Assembly: GCF_033115175.1 (NCBI RefSeq)
Contig: NC_084838.1
Location: 63,642,468 to 63,706,467, forward strand
DNA length: 64,000 bases
Reading direction: 5' to 3'
Source: Lepus europaeus
Lineage: Eukaryota > Chordata > Mammalia > Lagomorpha > Leporidae
Part shown: one piece after another, positions 35,101 to 47,268 of the stretch
How positions within the stretch are numbered: the first letter of the stretch is position 1
Layout: each line of letters begins with the position of its first letter
Notes under the pieces: generated by a model
The model's input: only the letters and a program-made list of their open reading frames with translations
Databases searched by the model: none
What the model was told of the DNA's origin: nothing
Position numbers and translations under genes: made by a program

Positions 35101-37547
35101 TACGAAACACATAATTTTATATCACAGAGAAGCTGTCTTCATTCCTTTGACCATATGCTACTTGTGGTTATTAGTTAATAGTTCATGTTTACTAGGATTT
35201 TAAAATGTTGGGTTGCCTAGTTAAAGGTATCCAAGAATAACAGAAAGTGAAAATAAATATAAAAGTATGTCTATAACTATAAAAATCTTACATTCATAAA
35301 TCTTTTAAATCAGCAAACCTACTTATAAAAAGTCATGAAATATAATATTAGTGGCATACAATAATACAAAGACAGTGATATTCATTATAACTTGGCTTTT
35401 CAAGTATTAAAGAGTAGAATAAATATTTTCATAGAAAACTGCTTATGTATATCCTACAGTATATCTATACATGTTACTATGATATGCTATTAAACTGTCT
35501 AGAAAATGAAAAATTATTATGTGTTGATATGAAATAATCACAAATATATGATAAAAATGAGAAACAGAAAAATATGAGGAGTATAATTTCATTTTGAAGT
35601 TAATATGAACACATCGAATTTCTGAGAGATGCTATGCAAGAAAGGTTACTTCAAGAATAGGAACTTAAAATTACAAAAAAGTGTTATTTTGGAAAATTTA
35701 AAAGCATTCACATGTTTCTATGATAAGTTTAAGGTGGAAAACACACAGGTATAAGTATTTTAAATTTATCTAAATAAAAATATCAGTATTGCATAAATAG
35801 GTCATGATTTAATTTTACACTAACATTAAAATTGTATTGATTTTGTTCTTATCAGATAATTGATTCAGATAAAAATTTTCAGCATATAAAATTTTAAAAG
35901 CTGTGACATAAAATATTTATTTGTGTTTATTTTTTTCTCTTGGTTCTTAATTCTCAGAACCATAGTATCAGTAGTTAAATGTATCAAGTAGCTTGGGAAT
36001 GTACTATGCAGAAATGAATCTTTTTCTGTTCTTCCATCACTATGTATTTTTGGTTCTAGGAAGCTATAAATAGAAACCAAGGAGCCCAAGTATTTTTCTC
36101 CTATACATTGTAAGGATGCAATATTCATAAGTGTCATAGAAATTCCATGGTCAGAAAATGCTTGACTCTGTACCTGAATATCCAGGCTTTTCCAGAACAT
36201 TTCAGAATAACTGATTACCAAATAACCAAGTTAGGCTAAGATAAAAGTATGGAAAATTGAGTGGCAGTGTACACACATCTAAAAACTGCTGAATCCAAAA
36301 ATTACTTCATCACAGAAATGAAGATAATATAACTAGACTTTCATTAGCTACTTTGGCTCACAAACTTTTAAGTTGGCAATCTCTTCATCTTTCTTGGCCT
36401 TTTAGTGCAGAAGTCTATAACCAAGTAGCTTCTTAAATGAAAAAGGAAGGTGATCTATTAATTGCCTTTAGAATCTAGTTACTGGAGTCACTTTTAATGA
36501 CTTATATTTATCATTCTAAAATGGGTTAGACAAGAGCGTGCTCCAAAGGTTAAATTATGAGATAATCTGTTGGGTAGACAGTACAAGAGTGACACAACAA
36601 TAGCTCAAACCCAAATAAGGGCAACCTTGTGGTAGGAGTACTAATAGTAGAAAAAAAATCACATTTAGATCAATATATAACCTGTAATACATGGTTGGCC
36701 GATGATGGAACGTTTGGCATCACAGAAACATTGCGAAACTTAAAATTTGAGTTTCAGAATGGTTCTAGAGTTCATAGAATGTCAGTCCAACTTTTCTTCT
36801 AAGTGTCACTTATCCATGGGGCAAGCTGGGAAAAATTGGAATTTATTTTGAACATGTATATTTACAGTGACAACTTTATGTATTTACATAATGAATAGAC
36901 ATGTTATTTAAACTTAAATCTGTTTCCATGTAACTCTTTGTGTTCTGAATATTTCTAGTCTATCTCCACTTCTTTCACAGGTTACTCACTCTTTGTCCCT
37001 TAAACCATTGCCTTTTGCATTGCAAACCTTTCAATGTTTTGAAGTAAATCTCTCCTTTAGACATCTTTTCTTCTATTTTGCACTGTTTAGTTCTGAACTA
37101 ATTTGCAAATTTCAAGATGCTTTCAGGGGGTTCTAAATGTCAGAATTATTTTTACAATAATACAAATATATTATTTGCCTTTCATTGAACAAATATTTAA
37201 AATCATAATGCAAAATAAATTGCTGGTGCCATTGCAAAATCATAGAAGTGACACAAAATAATAATAGTAGTCATTTTCTTTTTCACTGCCATGTTCTCAA
37301 GAGAAAATAATATGACTACTTAACTTGAGGCTATTTTTAATAAAACTAAAATTATAAATTTTTTGGATCTCAAATCTTACTCGTCTTTAGAATAAAACAT
37401 TATATATATATTATATATATAAAACATTATATATATATATATATATATATAGCTGTCAGTTGATAAGAAGTCAATTCCAAGATTATATAATTTTAAGGAA
37501 GACATTCAAAGGTGGGGAACACAAAACTGAAAGTTGAGGAGTTCAGA
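35101..37547. other. AT-rich sequence, nothing recognised
   Basis: 2.4 kb. The longest frame (118 codons, minus, 35865-36221) has no recognisable domain and AT-rich composition. An (AT)n run with a duplicated AAAACATTATATATAT unit lies at 37396-37451. Confidence 0.5.
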
Positions 37548-37878
37548 ATGGGCATTTAGTCTGCTACTTGAGACCTTGTTTGGGATACTCCCATCACATA
37601 TCAGACCGCATTGATTGAAGTCCCAGCTGTGCTCCCAATTCCAGTTTAATTGTAGTCCAGCAGATGATGACTCCAGTAGCAGGTCACAGCCAGCCAAGTG
37701 GTAGACTAGCCTGGTTTGCGTTCCTAGCTTCTGGCTTCTGCCTGACCCAGCCCTAGCCTCAGCCCTGGCCACTGAGGTTATCTGGGCAGTGAACCAGCAG
37801 ATCAAATTCCTCTCTCTCGCTCTCTCACTCTCTCTTGCTCACTCTTACTCCTCTCTTCAAAATACATAAATAAATAAC
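37548..37878 (+). mobile_element. CSINE, old, sense
   Basis: Old-type head (GGGCATTTAGTCTGCTACTT), GAAGTCCCAGCTGTGCTCCC, GACCCAGCCCTAGCC, GGGCAGTGAACCAGCAGATC, TC-rich stretch and AATACATAAATAAATAA tail, followed by a short (CATA)n. Confidence 0.86.
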
Positions 37879-37904
37879 TTGCATACATACATACATACAA
37901 ATTT

Positions 37905-38310
37905 GAAGCCAAAGATGGATACACCTGCACTCCTATTTCTATAGAATTTATATTAACAATAACAAAAATATGAAAAAGTCTTAAGGTCCAATGGATGAAT
38001 TAATAAAGAAAATATGGTGGATATATACACAATGGTATATTAGTCATAAAAAGGGCAAAATCCTTATTTTCACAACAACATAGATATAATGTGAAATGAT
38101 TATGATAAGTGACACAAGCCAGACACATGATGACAAATACCATGTTTCTCTCAAATAAGGATTGCATAATATATATTATCAATTAATTGCATATTTATAT
38201 ATGAAGTGAATATGGCAAAATATTAAAAATAATTCAATTTCTGTGTATTTATGAAATTCTTTTTTATACATTTCTGTATTATTGGAAATATTTCAAAATG
38301 AAAAGACAAA
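37905..38310 (+). mobile_element. Old L1 3' end fragment, sense
   Basis: Follows the order of the L1 ORF2 end and 3' UTR: GGTCCAATGGATGAATTAAT, AAAGAAAATATGGTGGATAT, ACACAATGGTATATTAGTCA, CAACAACATAGATATAATG, AAGTGACACAAGCCAGACAC. Diverged, no intact frame. Confidence 0.75.
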
Positions 38311-40328
38311 ATAAAACAAAATGTTATTCTGGATGGAATGAGACTAAAGGAAGCTACTATTTTGAAGGAAGGAGTATAAGAATTGGTTTTCATTTCAGTG
38401 TGAAAAATAGGAACACAGCTCTACTACCTTCAGGTGCCTATGTATAAGGAATAAAATATCTCAACTTGAGGAGACCACAAAGGAAATTGCTTCATCAAAC
38501 AAGACAGCATTAGTTCTAAGAGTGACAATGTTAAGCAATCATCAAGAGGTCTTAAGGTTACAGAGATTGTTTTCTTAAACCACATGTCTATATTATGGAG
38601 AGCACAATAACACAGTTTAAGGAGAGGAGTATAACAATAATTTTATTAGAAGATAGCAGAATGCTAGTTAACATTTGATTAATTCCTGGCCTTAGATGAG
38701 CAGGACTATAAGAGGTGAACAGATTAAGTCCTGATGGATTTATTTCTTTAAAGTAAACAGTTCATTCAGTTCCAACTGTAGTCCTGAACAAGCTGCATGG
38801 GGAACTCAGAGTAAATCCTTGCTCTTGAAACTACTAAAAAATTGTCTTCAGTGGTCAGAGCACAAGGATCTTTTACTTGAAAGAAGGAGGAAGACTTTTC
38901 TTTCCTTTATGTTGTGCCTCACAATCCAGTGCTAGTGAAACACCATAAAGTAACGATTTTTGTTTGCAGTGTGTTCTAGCTTCCAGTGATGACAGGGCCC
39001 TTAAGTTGATGCAACAGTGTGAATGACATAAAGAAAAAGCTTTGTGGCTCAGATCACTGTGGTAAATGAGCATAGTTGGAAAAATAGGCACAGGATACGC
39101 TTGACTGAGGGGTGAAACTTGGTGTTACTATGCGGTAGCTTCCTTGAGAGATGCTGACTAAGAAGGATGAAGTTGAAAGCAATGGAGTGATATTTAACAA
39201 GCATGGGAGCATGATTCAATGAGGAGTAGAAATCAATGAGGCAGAAACAGACTCCTCTTGAAAACAAATGAGGCAAAAATGGACCAACTCCCAGCCTTTA
39301 CAGGATCCTTTTTTTGTTTGCAACTAAGGCAGCCATGCTGAGGTCTAGTCATATTTCTTCCTACTCTGAATTGCCCTTATTTATGTCCAGTTATGGACAT
39401 GAAAAATAGCCCACTAGAAGCATAATTGCCCATCCTCCTTACTCCTCAGCCAAAATTGCTGTTTATACTGCACTAGTTCTAACTCACAATGTACTTAAAT
39501 GTCATCACTCAGTCAGTGTCTAGATTAAACCAAATACATCATCCGAATTCTCTTTTCAGGATATTGGGTTTGGAGTAAACAAGGACATTAGAGAGGACAT
39601 TGTGCTAATGGATAGGAGTAGAATTCATACACTGAAAATAAGGATCCAAAGGAAATATTCAGAGCAAAAGTTATGTGATGTTCCTAGGAACTATTTTGCA
39701 ATTTCCAAAGGCTGCTGAAAATATTTGTAGTGCCCCCAATATAGTTGAAAAGCATAAATAATTTCATTATTCTGTGAATAATATTCAAGAAATATGCTGT
39801 AGGGAAAGGAAGTGCTTTTAGAAATAAATTATGAAGTTTCTAAAGAGGTGAGAACAATTCAACTTAAACCATTATCTAGCATCACTTTCAAGGTTTCCCA
39901 GGATCAACTCCCTTTTATTTCACCAGAGTTATTTCTCACAATCTATACCATTAACATGGAGATATTGGATGCACTTTTCTCAGGCCATTTTGAGTGTGGA
40001 ATTCAGACTTTAAAAGCAAGCCTATATAAATTTCACTCTCCAAAGCTCATCAAAAATATAACCTGTCTGTTTCCCACTGTTTATAAATCATAACTCACTG
40101 TGGAAAGGTCTGGCCCCTTAATGTACTCTCAGCTCTCATAGCACAGCGCTATACAACTTAAACAACATGTAATGCTGCTAATAGAATTGTGAGTTATTGG
40201 CTTGGATATGTAGACCTGGTATTTAAATCTGTATCCACTATGTACAAACTATGACACTATATAAAAATACAACATAAATTTACAATGATGATAGTGGGTC
40301 AAATCAGTACCTCAAAATGTTGAGGAGA
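38311..40328. other. Unassigned sequence without recognised gene or repeat
   Basis: 2 kb, less extremely AT-rich than its flanks. Frames at 38873-39091, 39049-39276 (minus) and 39812-40093 (plus, 93 codons) have no recognised domain. Confidence 0.5.
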
Positions 40329-40617
40329 ATCCGATCTTGTGGCAACAAGTTAAGCCACTGTCTATGATGCTGGCATCTAATGTGAGTGCAGGTTCAAGTC
40401 ACAGTTGCCCCATGCTAATGCCAGGGTAAGCAGAGGAAGATGGCCTAGGTACTTGGGTTCCTGCTAACCTATGGGAGAACCAGATGGAATTCTAGGCTCC
40501 TGAATTTGGCCTGATTAAGCCATGGCCTTTGCAGCCATTTGGGGAGTGATCTAGCAGATAGAATATTCTTTCTCTCTCTCTCTCTCTCTCTCATTCTGCA
40601 ACTCTGCCTTTCAAATG
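40329..40617 (+). mobile_element. CSINE, old, sense
   Basis: CTTGTGGCAACAAGTTAAGC head, GATGGCCTAGGTACTTGGG, CCATTTGGGGAGTGATCTAG and TC run. The tail is followed by a direct repeat of AATCTATTAGG (40617-40639). Confidence 0.85.
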
Positions 40618-40833
40618 AATCTATTAGGAATCTATTAGGAATGTAGAAGAATTGAAATTAGGAGTCAGTTTATTTTGGTGTTATTTTTTTTAAGATCCAT
40701 TAACAAAGATTATTTAGGTAACTTCTGGAAACATTTATAGTTTTTTGCATCATATGCATTTCTGTGCACATTTATTTTTATATTACTTTATACAATAAAT
40801 ATATTTCAGGATATATATATATATATACATATA

Positions 40834-41121
40834 TTAAAGATTTGTTTATTATATTAAAGATTTGTTTATTTACTTGAAAGGTGGTGTTGCACTACCCAAA
40901 TGGTCACAACAGCTGGAGCTGGGCTGATCCGAAGCCAGGAGCCTGGAGCTTCTTCCAGGTCTCCCAAATGAGTGGAATTGGGCCATCTTCTACTGTTTTT
41001 CCATGCCATAGAAGAAAGCTGAATCAGAAGTGGAACAGCCAGGACTCAAACCGTCACCCATATGGGATATTGGCACTGTAGATTGCAGCTTTACCTGTTA
41101 TGCCACAGTGCTGCCCCCCTC
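40834..41121 (-). mobile_element. CSINE, antisense, shortened
   Basis: AAAGATTTGTTTATT edge is tandemly duplicated (40834-40853 and 40854-40873). The GA-rich and CTTCCATC segments are missing; the body resumes at ACCCAAATGGTCACAACAGC and ends CACAGTGCTGCCCCCC. An (AT)n run precedes it at 40811-40835. Confidence 0.87.
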
Positions 41122-41131
41122 TGTGAACATT

Positions 41132-41225
41132 TTAAATACACTTTATAAGTTTTAAAAAAATTGCACCAAAACGAGTTTACATTTTAATTACACATTGCAC
41201 TACTTTTGAACTACCCTCCTACAGT
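41132..41225. mobile_element. Possible mariner-like MITE fragment
   Basis: AATTGCACCAAAACGAGTTT and TTTTGAACTACC resemble the distal half of a mammalian mariner-derived short element. Only partial and judged by eye, so this is tentative. Confidence 0.3.
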
Positions 41226-41477
41226 TTGTAAGGGAGATTACTAAAGTGCAATACTAAGTCATCAACTAATATTAATTCATTTTATTTTTTCATATATATT
41301 AATACCTCAAATACAGGAATTTGGATCTGAGTAATAGTTTGATTAAGTTTGAGGCAAAATTGTAGATATGCCATTTCTCTGAGAATCAAGAAATTTATTT
41401 TCCAAAACTTTACTTTTGAAGCATTGAAATAAGGAAAAGTGGGAGAAAATATTGTAGTACTTAATGGATAATTTTGT

Positions 41478-42278
41478 GTAGCTATTGTGAATGGGATTAA
41501 TCTTGGAAGTTATTTTCCAGCCATGTTATTACCTGTGTACACAAAGACTATTGATTTTTGTGTGTTAGTTTTATTTCCTACCACTTTATCAAACTCTTTG
41601 ATGAGTTCCAATAGTCTCTTGGTATAGTCTTTTGGTCCCCCTATAAATAGTATCAAGTCATCTGCAAACAGGGATAGTTTGATTTCTTCCTTTTTGATTT
41701 GTATCACTTTGATTTCATTGTCTTTTTTAATGGCTCTGGCTAAAGCTTTCAGGACTATGTTGAATAGTGATAATGATAATGAGAGTGGACATCCTTATCC
41801 AGTTACAGAATGCTTCTAACTTTTCCCCATTCAATAAGATGCTGGCTGTGGGTTTGTCATAAATTGCCTTGATTTTGTTGAGAAATGTTATTTATATATC
41901 CGATTTGCTTAAGGTTTTTATCATGAAACAAAGCTGTATTTTATCCAATCCTTTTGATACATCTAATGAGTTAATTATATGGCTTTTGTTCAGTACCTTG
42001 ATGTAATGTATCCGATTCATTGATTCACAAATGTTGAACCATCCCTGCATACCAGGCAAAAAGTCTCATTTGGTCTTAGTGAATAACCTTTCTGGTGTAT
42101 TGTTGGACTTGATCAACTATTATTTTGTTGAGGATTTTTGCATCTATATTCATCTGAGATATTGGTCTTACCTTCTCTTTCTCTACTCTTTTTCTGGTAT
42201 AGGAATTAATATGATTCTGGCCTCAAAGAAGAGTTTGGGAGGATTCCTTCTTCTCAATTGTTTTGATACATTGAGAAT
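41478..42278 (-). mobile_element. L1 ORF2 reverse-transcriptase segment, inverted part of a twin-primed L1
   Basis: On the minus strand this is L1 ORF2 RT-domain sequence. A frame at 41510-41707 reads LSLFADDLILF, containing the FADD catalytic motif of LINE reverse transcriptases. Other antisense landmarks: CATCTGCAAACAGGGATAG, TGAACCATCCCTGCATACC. It abuts a sense L1 at about 42278 carrying the following part of ORF2, the pattern made by twin priming during L1 insertion. Stops and indels rule out activity. Confidence 0.88.
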
Positions 42279-43805
42279 ACAGGACAGTTATAATCAAAAC
42301 AGTCTGTACAGTCTGGTGCTGGTGAAAACAAATAGAATTTTAGATCAGTAGAACAAAATAGAAACTCTGAAAATCAATCTACACATCTATAACTAACTTA
42401 TCTTTGAAAAGAGCTAAAATCAATGCCTGGAGCAAGGACAATCTCTTCAAAAAATAGTGCTGGGGAAACTGTATCTCCACACATGGAAGTATAAACAAGA
42501 CCCCTATTTTATACCTTACACAAAAATCCAATCAGAATGGATCATAGACTTAAATCTATTACCTGATACCATCAAATTACTAGAGAACATTGGGGAAACA
42601 CTGTAAGACATTGGCGTAGACAAAGACTTCTTGGAAAAGACCTCAGAAGCATAGGCAATCAAAGCCAAAATGGACAAATGGTATTACATCAAGTTGAGAA
42701 GCTTATGCACAACAAAAGAAAAACTCAGCAAAGTTAAAAGACAACCAACAGAATAAGAGAAATTATTTATAAACTCTGCAACTAATAAAGGGTTAGTATC
42801 CAGAATCTATAAAGAGCTCAAGAAATTCAATAACAACAAAACAAACAATACAGTTAAGAAATGGGCAAAGGACTTGAATAGGCATTTTTCAAGAGTGGGA
42901 ATTTGAATGGCCAATAGACACTTGAAAAAATGTTCAGGATCACTAGCCATCAGAGAAATGCACATCAAAACCACAATGAGGTTTCATCTCATTCCATTTA
43001 GAATGGCTCTCATACAGATATCAACAAACAACAAATGCTGGTGAGATTGTGGACGGAAAGGCATCATAATCTGCTATTGGTGGGAATATAAACTGGTGCA
43101 AACAATATGGAAGACAATATGGAGAAGAAATCTGAGTATAGATCTACCATATTACCCAGTCATATCACCCTCAGGAAGTTATCCAAACAAAATGAAATCA
43201 GCATATGTACAAGTGATGTGTTCTCCCATGTTTATTGCAACTCAATTCACAACAGCTAAGATATGGAATCAATCCACAAGTACATCAACTAAAGACTGGA
43301 TAAAAAAAAAATTATAGTATATATGTATATATACATTATTGAATACTACACAGCAATAAAGAAAAAAAGTGAAATTCTGTCTTTCACAACAAAATGGATG
43401 CAACTGGAAGCCATTATATTAGTGAAATAAGCCAGTCTTAAGCTAAATACTGTACATTTACCCTGATCCAAGATACTGTAGAGTACCTAAAAGGTAAACT
43501 ATATGAGTATAATTGACACTGAGACTTGATGATTTTTAACAACTCTTGTTTCTACTGTTCAGGGAAAGTGGGTTTTTGTTCAGAATAATTTTTGAACTGT
43601 TTAGTTAGTGTAGGGTTAATATCAGAAGTACAAAGCTAACTGAAATGATATCTTTGTAAAAAATAAGAATGAGAATAGTATAGAGAGGAGGAAGAAGGGT
43701 GGAAGTATGGGCAGAGGGAGGGTATGGTGGCAAATATCACTATGATCCTGAATCTGTGTATCAGAAATACATAAAATTTGTATACCTTAAATAAAATTTA
43801 AAAGA
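42279..43805 (+). mobile_element. L1 ORF2 C-terminal part and 3' UTR, sense part of the twin-primed L1
   Basis: Continues ORF2 after the RT region: CTGGTGCTGGTGAAAACAAA, GACCCCTATTTTATACCTTA, GAAATGCACATCAAAACCAC, CAACTCAATTCACAACAGC, then a purine-rich 3' UTR (43680-43735) and an A-rich end. Several in-frame stops. Together with 41478-42278 it is one 5'-inverted L1 of about 2.3 kb. A target duplication was not clearly found. Confidence 0.88.
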
Positions 43806-43924
43806 AAAGAAAAAAGAAAGAAAAAATTTGTTATAACTTTTGGGGTCAGCAACTCAACTCCTCCTGTGCTGTGTGACACCAATTTTCTTGTATGTTCAAT
43901 AAAAGTAATTAATTTCAAAAAATT
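43806..43924. other. Spacer between two L1s
   Basis: An A/G-rich stretch, then TGTGCTGTGTGACACC and an AATAAA at about 43899. It could be the end of an LTR or of an unknown transcript; too short to assign. Confidence 0.35.
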
Positions 43925-44880
43925 AATAAAATAATTAATATCCAGAATCTATAAATAGCTCAGGGAACTCAACAACAAAACATTGCAGTAAAGAAATGGC
44001 CAAAGGACGTGAACAGGTATTTTTCAAAGGATGAAATGCAAATGACCTACAGACACATGAAAAAATGTTCAGGAGAACTAGCATCAGGGAAATGCAAGTA
44101 AAAACTACAATGAGGTTTTTCTTCATCCCTGTTAGAATGACTATCATCCACAAATAACTACTTGTGAGGATGTGGTGAAAAATGTATCCTAATACACTGT
44201 TTCTTGGAATGTAAACTAGTACAACCATTATGGAAGACATGATGGAGATTCCTCAGAAATCTGAAAATAGAACTGCAATAAGACCTAGCCATATCACTCC
44301 TGAGAATTTACCCAAACAAAATGAAGTCAGCACATGAAAGAATTATCTGCACCCCATACTTATTGCAGCTCAATTCACAATAGTTAAGATATGGATTCAA
44401 GCCAGATGTCCAACAATCAATACTGGAAACCAGTACTGAAGAAAATATGGTATATACACTGGAATACTATTCAGCCATACAAAAGAAGAAATCTTGCCAT
44501 TTGCAAACAAATTAATTGAACTGGTAAACTTTATACTTAGTCAAATAATCCAATCCTCAAAATACAAATATCACATTTTCTCTGGTGTGGTAATTAATGT
44601 AGAATACAAATAATATATAAGAGTGACGCAAATGTCTTTTGATTTGATTGTTGTTTTTAGCCCTTGTTCATACTACTGTTGAACTGAGATCTTTCTCCTT
44701 TTTACTTGTTGATAATTATGATTAGTGGTACACTAAAATTTTGACTATAAAGTAGATTGAAATTATCTAATTGAAAAATATAAGAAAAAATGGAAAGGAA
44801 AGGAATATTATTGAGGGAGAAAGGTGGAAAAGAAGTAAAATTTTCTTTTTAGAACTTTACCTATGAAATACATGACACCT
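43925..44880 (+). mobile_element. L1 3' end, sense, second copy
   Basis: Starts at TATCCAGAATCTATAAATAG, the same ORF2 point as about 42798, and runs to a purine-rich 3' UTR (44785-44840). It is a separate insertion, not a tandem duplicate, because it differs at many positions and starts in mid-ORF2. Confidence 0.85.
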
Positions 44881-44973
44881 TTTTTTATACTCATAATTTT
44901 TTTTAAATGTTGATATGTAATGAGGATGTTTCTTAGAGACTTTAAATCATATTATTTAAGAGACAGCTACTTT

Positions 44974-45311
44974 GTTAAAATACTTATTTTATTTATTCAA
45001 ATGTCTATGTTAATGAGTCAGAGAGGGAGAGACAGAGAGATTGATCATCTATCTGCTGTTTGACTCCCCGGATAGCTGCAACAATAACGGCTGCGCCTGG
45101 CCGAAGTCAGGTACAAGGAATTTCATCTGGGTCTCCCACTTGGGAATAGGTTCCCAAGGACTTGGGCCATCCTCTGCCTCTCTCCAAGGTGCATTAGAAT
45201 GGAGCTGTATCAGAAGAGGAAAGAACCATCTGGAACTTGAACCAGCTCCCATACTGTATGCCAGTGCTGCAGGAGGCAGCTTAAACCATTATGATGCAAT
45301 GCCAGCTCCAA
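44974..45311 (-). mobile_element. CSINE, antisense, moderately old
   Basis: TTATTTTATTTATTC edge, GA-rich stretch, CATCTATCTGCTGTTTGACT body and antisense head ATGCAATGCCAGCTCC. AGCTACTTT on both flanks (44965-44973; 45313-45321). Confidence 0.9.
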
Positions 45312-45321
45312 TAGCTACTTT

Positions 45322-45597
45322 TAAGACACATAAAGTTTTAAGAATGTCTCAGAGAATTGCAATGAAGTATGGACTAGTTTAGAGCTCACAAGAAGAACCA
45401 AAATGGAAAAGGGAAAAGCATTTCAATTTGCCCCCTATGACTTTATTGATTTTAACAATGATTAATTCAGCCTGCTCATTTCAAATTTTGACTAGATCAT
45501 TCTATTTATTTGAAATGAACAAAGTTCATCAGATAATGTTCCTGTTAAATTCTGATGGGTAACTGAATATTATCACTATTTTCTCTTTTATTAATCT
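45322..45597. other. Short AT-rich spacer
   Basis: Nothing recognised between a CSINE and an antisense L1. Confidence 0.55.
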
Positions 45598-46297
45598 TGT
45601 ATTATTTTTCCAATTTTTTATTTATATCAGTTGAACAGATTTCATGCACTTCATATATACAGATTTAGGAGGATAGTGATAATTACCAACCTATTCTCTC
45701 TACCGCCCATGATCCCGCCCTTGCTCCTCCTTTCTCATACTTTCTTTTAAGTTTTACAGTGGCATGCTTTCAATTTATTTTATAATATAAGATTAATCCT
45801 CCATTAAGTAAAGAACTCAACAAACAGTAAAAAGAAAAACAAACAAAAAAAAACCATTATTCCTTGACCATAGAGACATGGGCTGTAAACAATCATAAAG
45901 CCTCAAAATGTCAATTTTATTGATTTATATTACAGTGTTTTGTACTCTTCTAGTTACCAGAGATCAGGGAAAACATGATACTTGTATTTTGGGGACTGGC
46001 TTGTTTCATTAAGTATAATGGTTTCCAGTTGCATCCATTTTGTTGATAAAGACAGGATTTCATTTTTTATGGCTGAGTAGTATTCTATATATAGTGTATA
46101 TACACCACATTTTCTTTATCTAGTCATTGGTTGATGGTCATCCAGGTTGATTCCACATCTTAGCTATTGTGAACTGAGCAGCAATAAATATGAGGTACAG
46201 ACAACCCATTCAGATGCTGATTTCATTTTGTTTGGGTAAATTCCAGGAGTGGGATTGTTGGGTCATGTGGTAGATCTATTTTCAGATTTCAATATGT
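45598..46297 (-). mobile_element. Old L1 ORF2 end and 3' UTR, antisense
   Basis: From the left: L1 3' end, C-rich complement of the purine tract (45700-45740), then TTCCAGTTGCATCCATTTTG, TATGGCTGAGTAGTATTC and GATTTCATTTTGTTTGGG. Its 5' end meets the 5' end of a sense L1 at about 46297 (head-to-head). Confidence 0.87.
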
Positions 46298-47268
46298 ACA
46301 GGTATTTTTCAAAGGATGGGACACAGTTGGCCAACAGACATGAAAAATTCTCAGGATAAATAGCAATTTGGGGAATGCAATTGAAAACCACAATGGTGGT
46401 TCACCTCACCCCAGTTAGAATGGATCTCAAACAAAAATCAACAACAATAAATGCTGGCAAGGATGTAGGGGAAAAAGATTCCTTAATCCACTGTGGGTAG
46501 GAATGGAAAATAGTACAGCTTATCTGCCATATGATAGGCCATTCCACTCCTGGAAATTTACCCAAACAAAATGAAATCAGTATATGAAAGAGATATCTGT
46601 GCCCGTGTTTATATTAGTTCAACTCACAGTAACTAAGCTATGGACTCAACCTAGATGTCCATCAACTGATGACTAGAAATTGTGGTTTATATACACGACA
46701 GAATACTATTTGGTCATAAAACAATGAAATACTGTCTTCTGCAACTTAATAGATGCAATTGGAGACCATCGATCTAAGTGAAATTAGCAACTCACTCTCA
46801 TTGATATGTCTGTCAGATAATGGCAGTCTTGTGAAATGTTTTACTCTGGCAAGTAAAGATGCTAAAAAAGAAAACAACCTGTCTTCAATCATCTCACAGA
46901 GAAGACTGATTCCATAACATAAAAAAATATGTTTTCCCTGATTTGTGGTTACTTACATACAGAGTACAAAAAATGTAATATATATGATGAAAATTGATAT
47001 TCTGAGATTTGATTATTTCGTAGCCCTATCTATACTCTTGAGGAGCAGTGTTTCTTCTACTTACTATTTGTTGAATTATTTATTTAATGGAGGGTTAAGC
47101 TTGTGTTTATAAAGAAAATTGAAAGTATGCCATTGAAATAATTAAAAGAAAAATAAGCAAAGAAGGAGATAGGAGGGTTGAAATAATGAAGGGAATGAGA
47201 GTAGTGTGGGAAGTATCAGCATGCTCTTAAAACTGTATATTTGAAATAAATGAAATTTGTTTCCTTTA
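46298..47268 (+). mobile_element. Old L1 ORF2 end and 3' UTR, sense, interrupted at 46791-46925
   Basis: Sense L1 from CAGGTATTTTTCAAAGGATG through ACCCAAACAAAATGAAATCA to an A-rich end. Between GTGAAATTAGCAA and TATGTTTTCCCTGATTTGTGG, where L1s usually carry a short segment, there are about 130 extra bases that match an inverted copy at 48428-48546. Confidence 0.85.
46795..46909 (+). repeat. Inverted repeat, arm 1 (inside L1)
   Basis: 115 bases that match the reverse complement of 48428-48546, including about 45 bases with one difference (the part containing GATGCTAAAAAAGAAAACAA). It interrupts the L1 at 46298-47268. Family unknown. Confidence 0.8.

Noticed and set aside
35865-36221. 118-codon minus-strand frame as a gene or exon
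   Set aside because: AT-driven composition, no domain, no splice context or promoter that I could support.
41510-41707. Functional reverse-transcriptase gene
   Set aside because: The FADD motif is real, but the frame is only 65 codons within an inverted, truncated L1.
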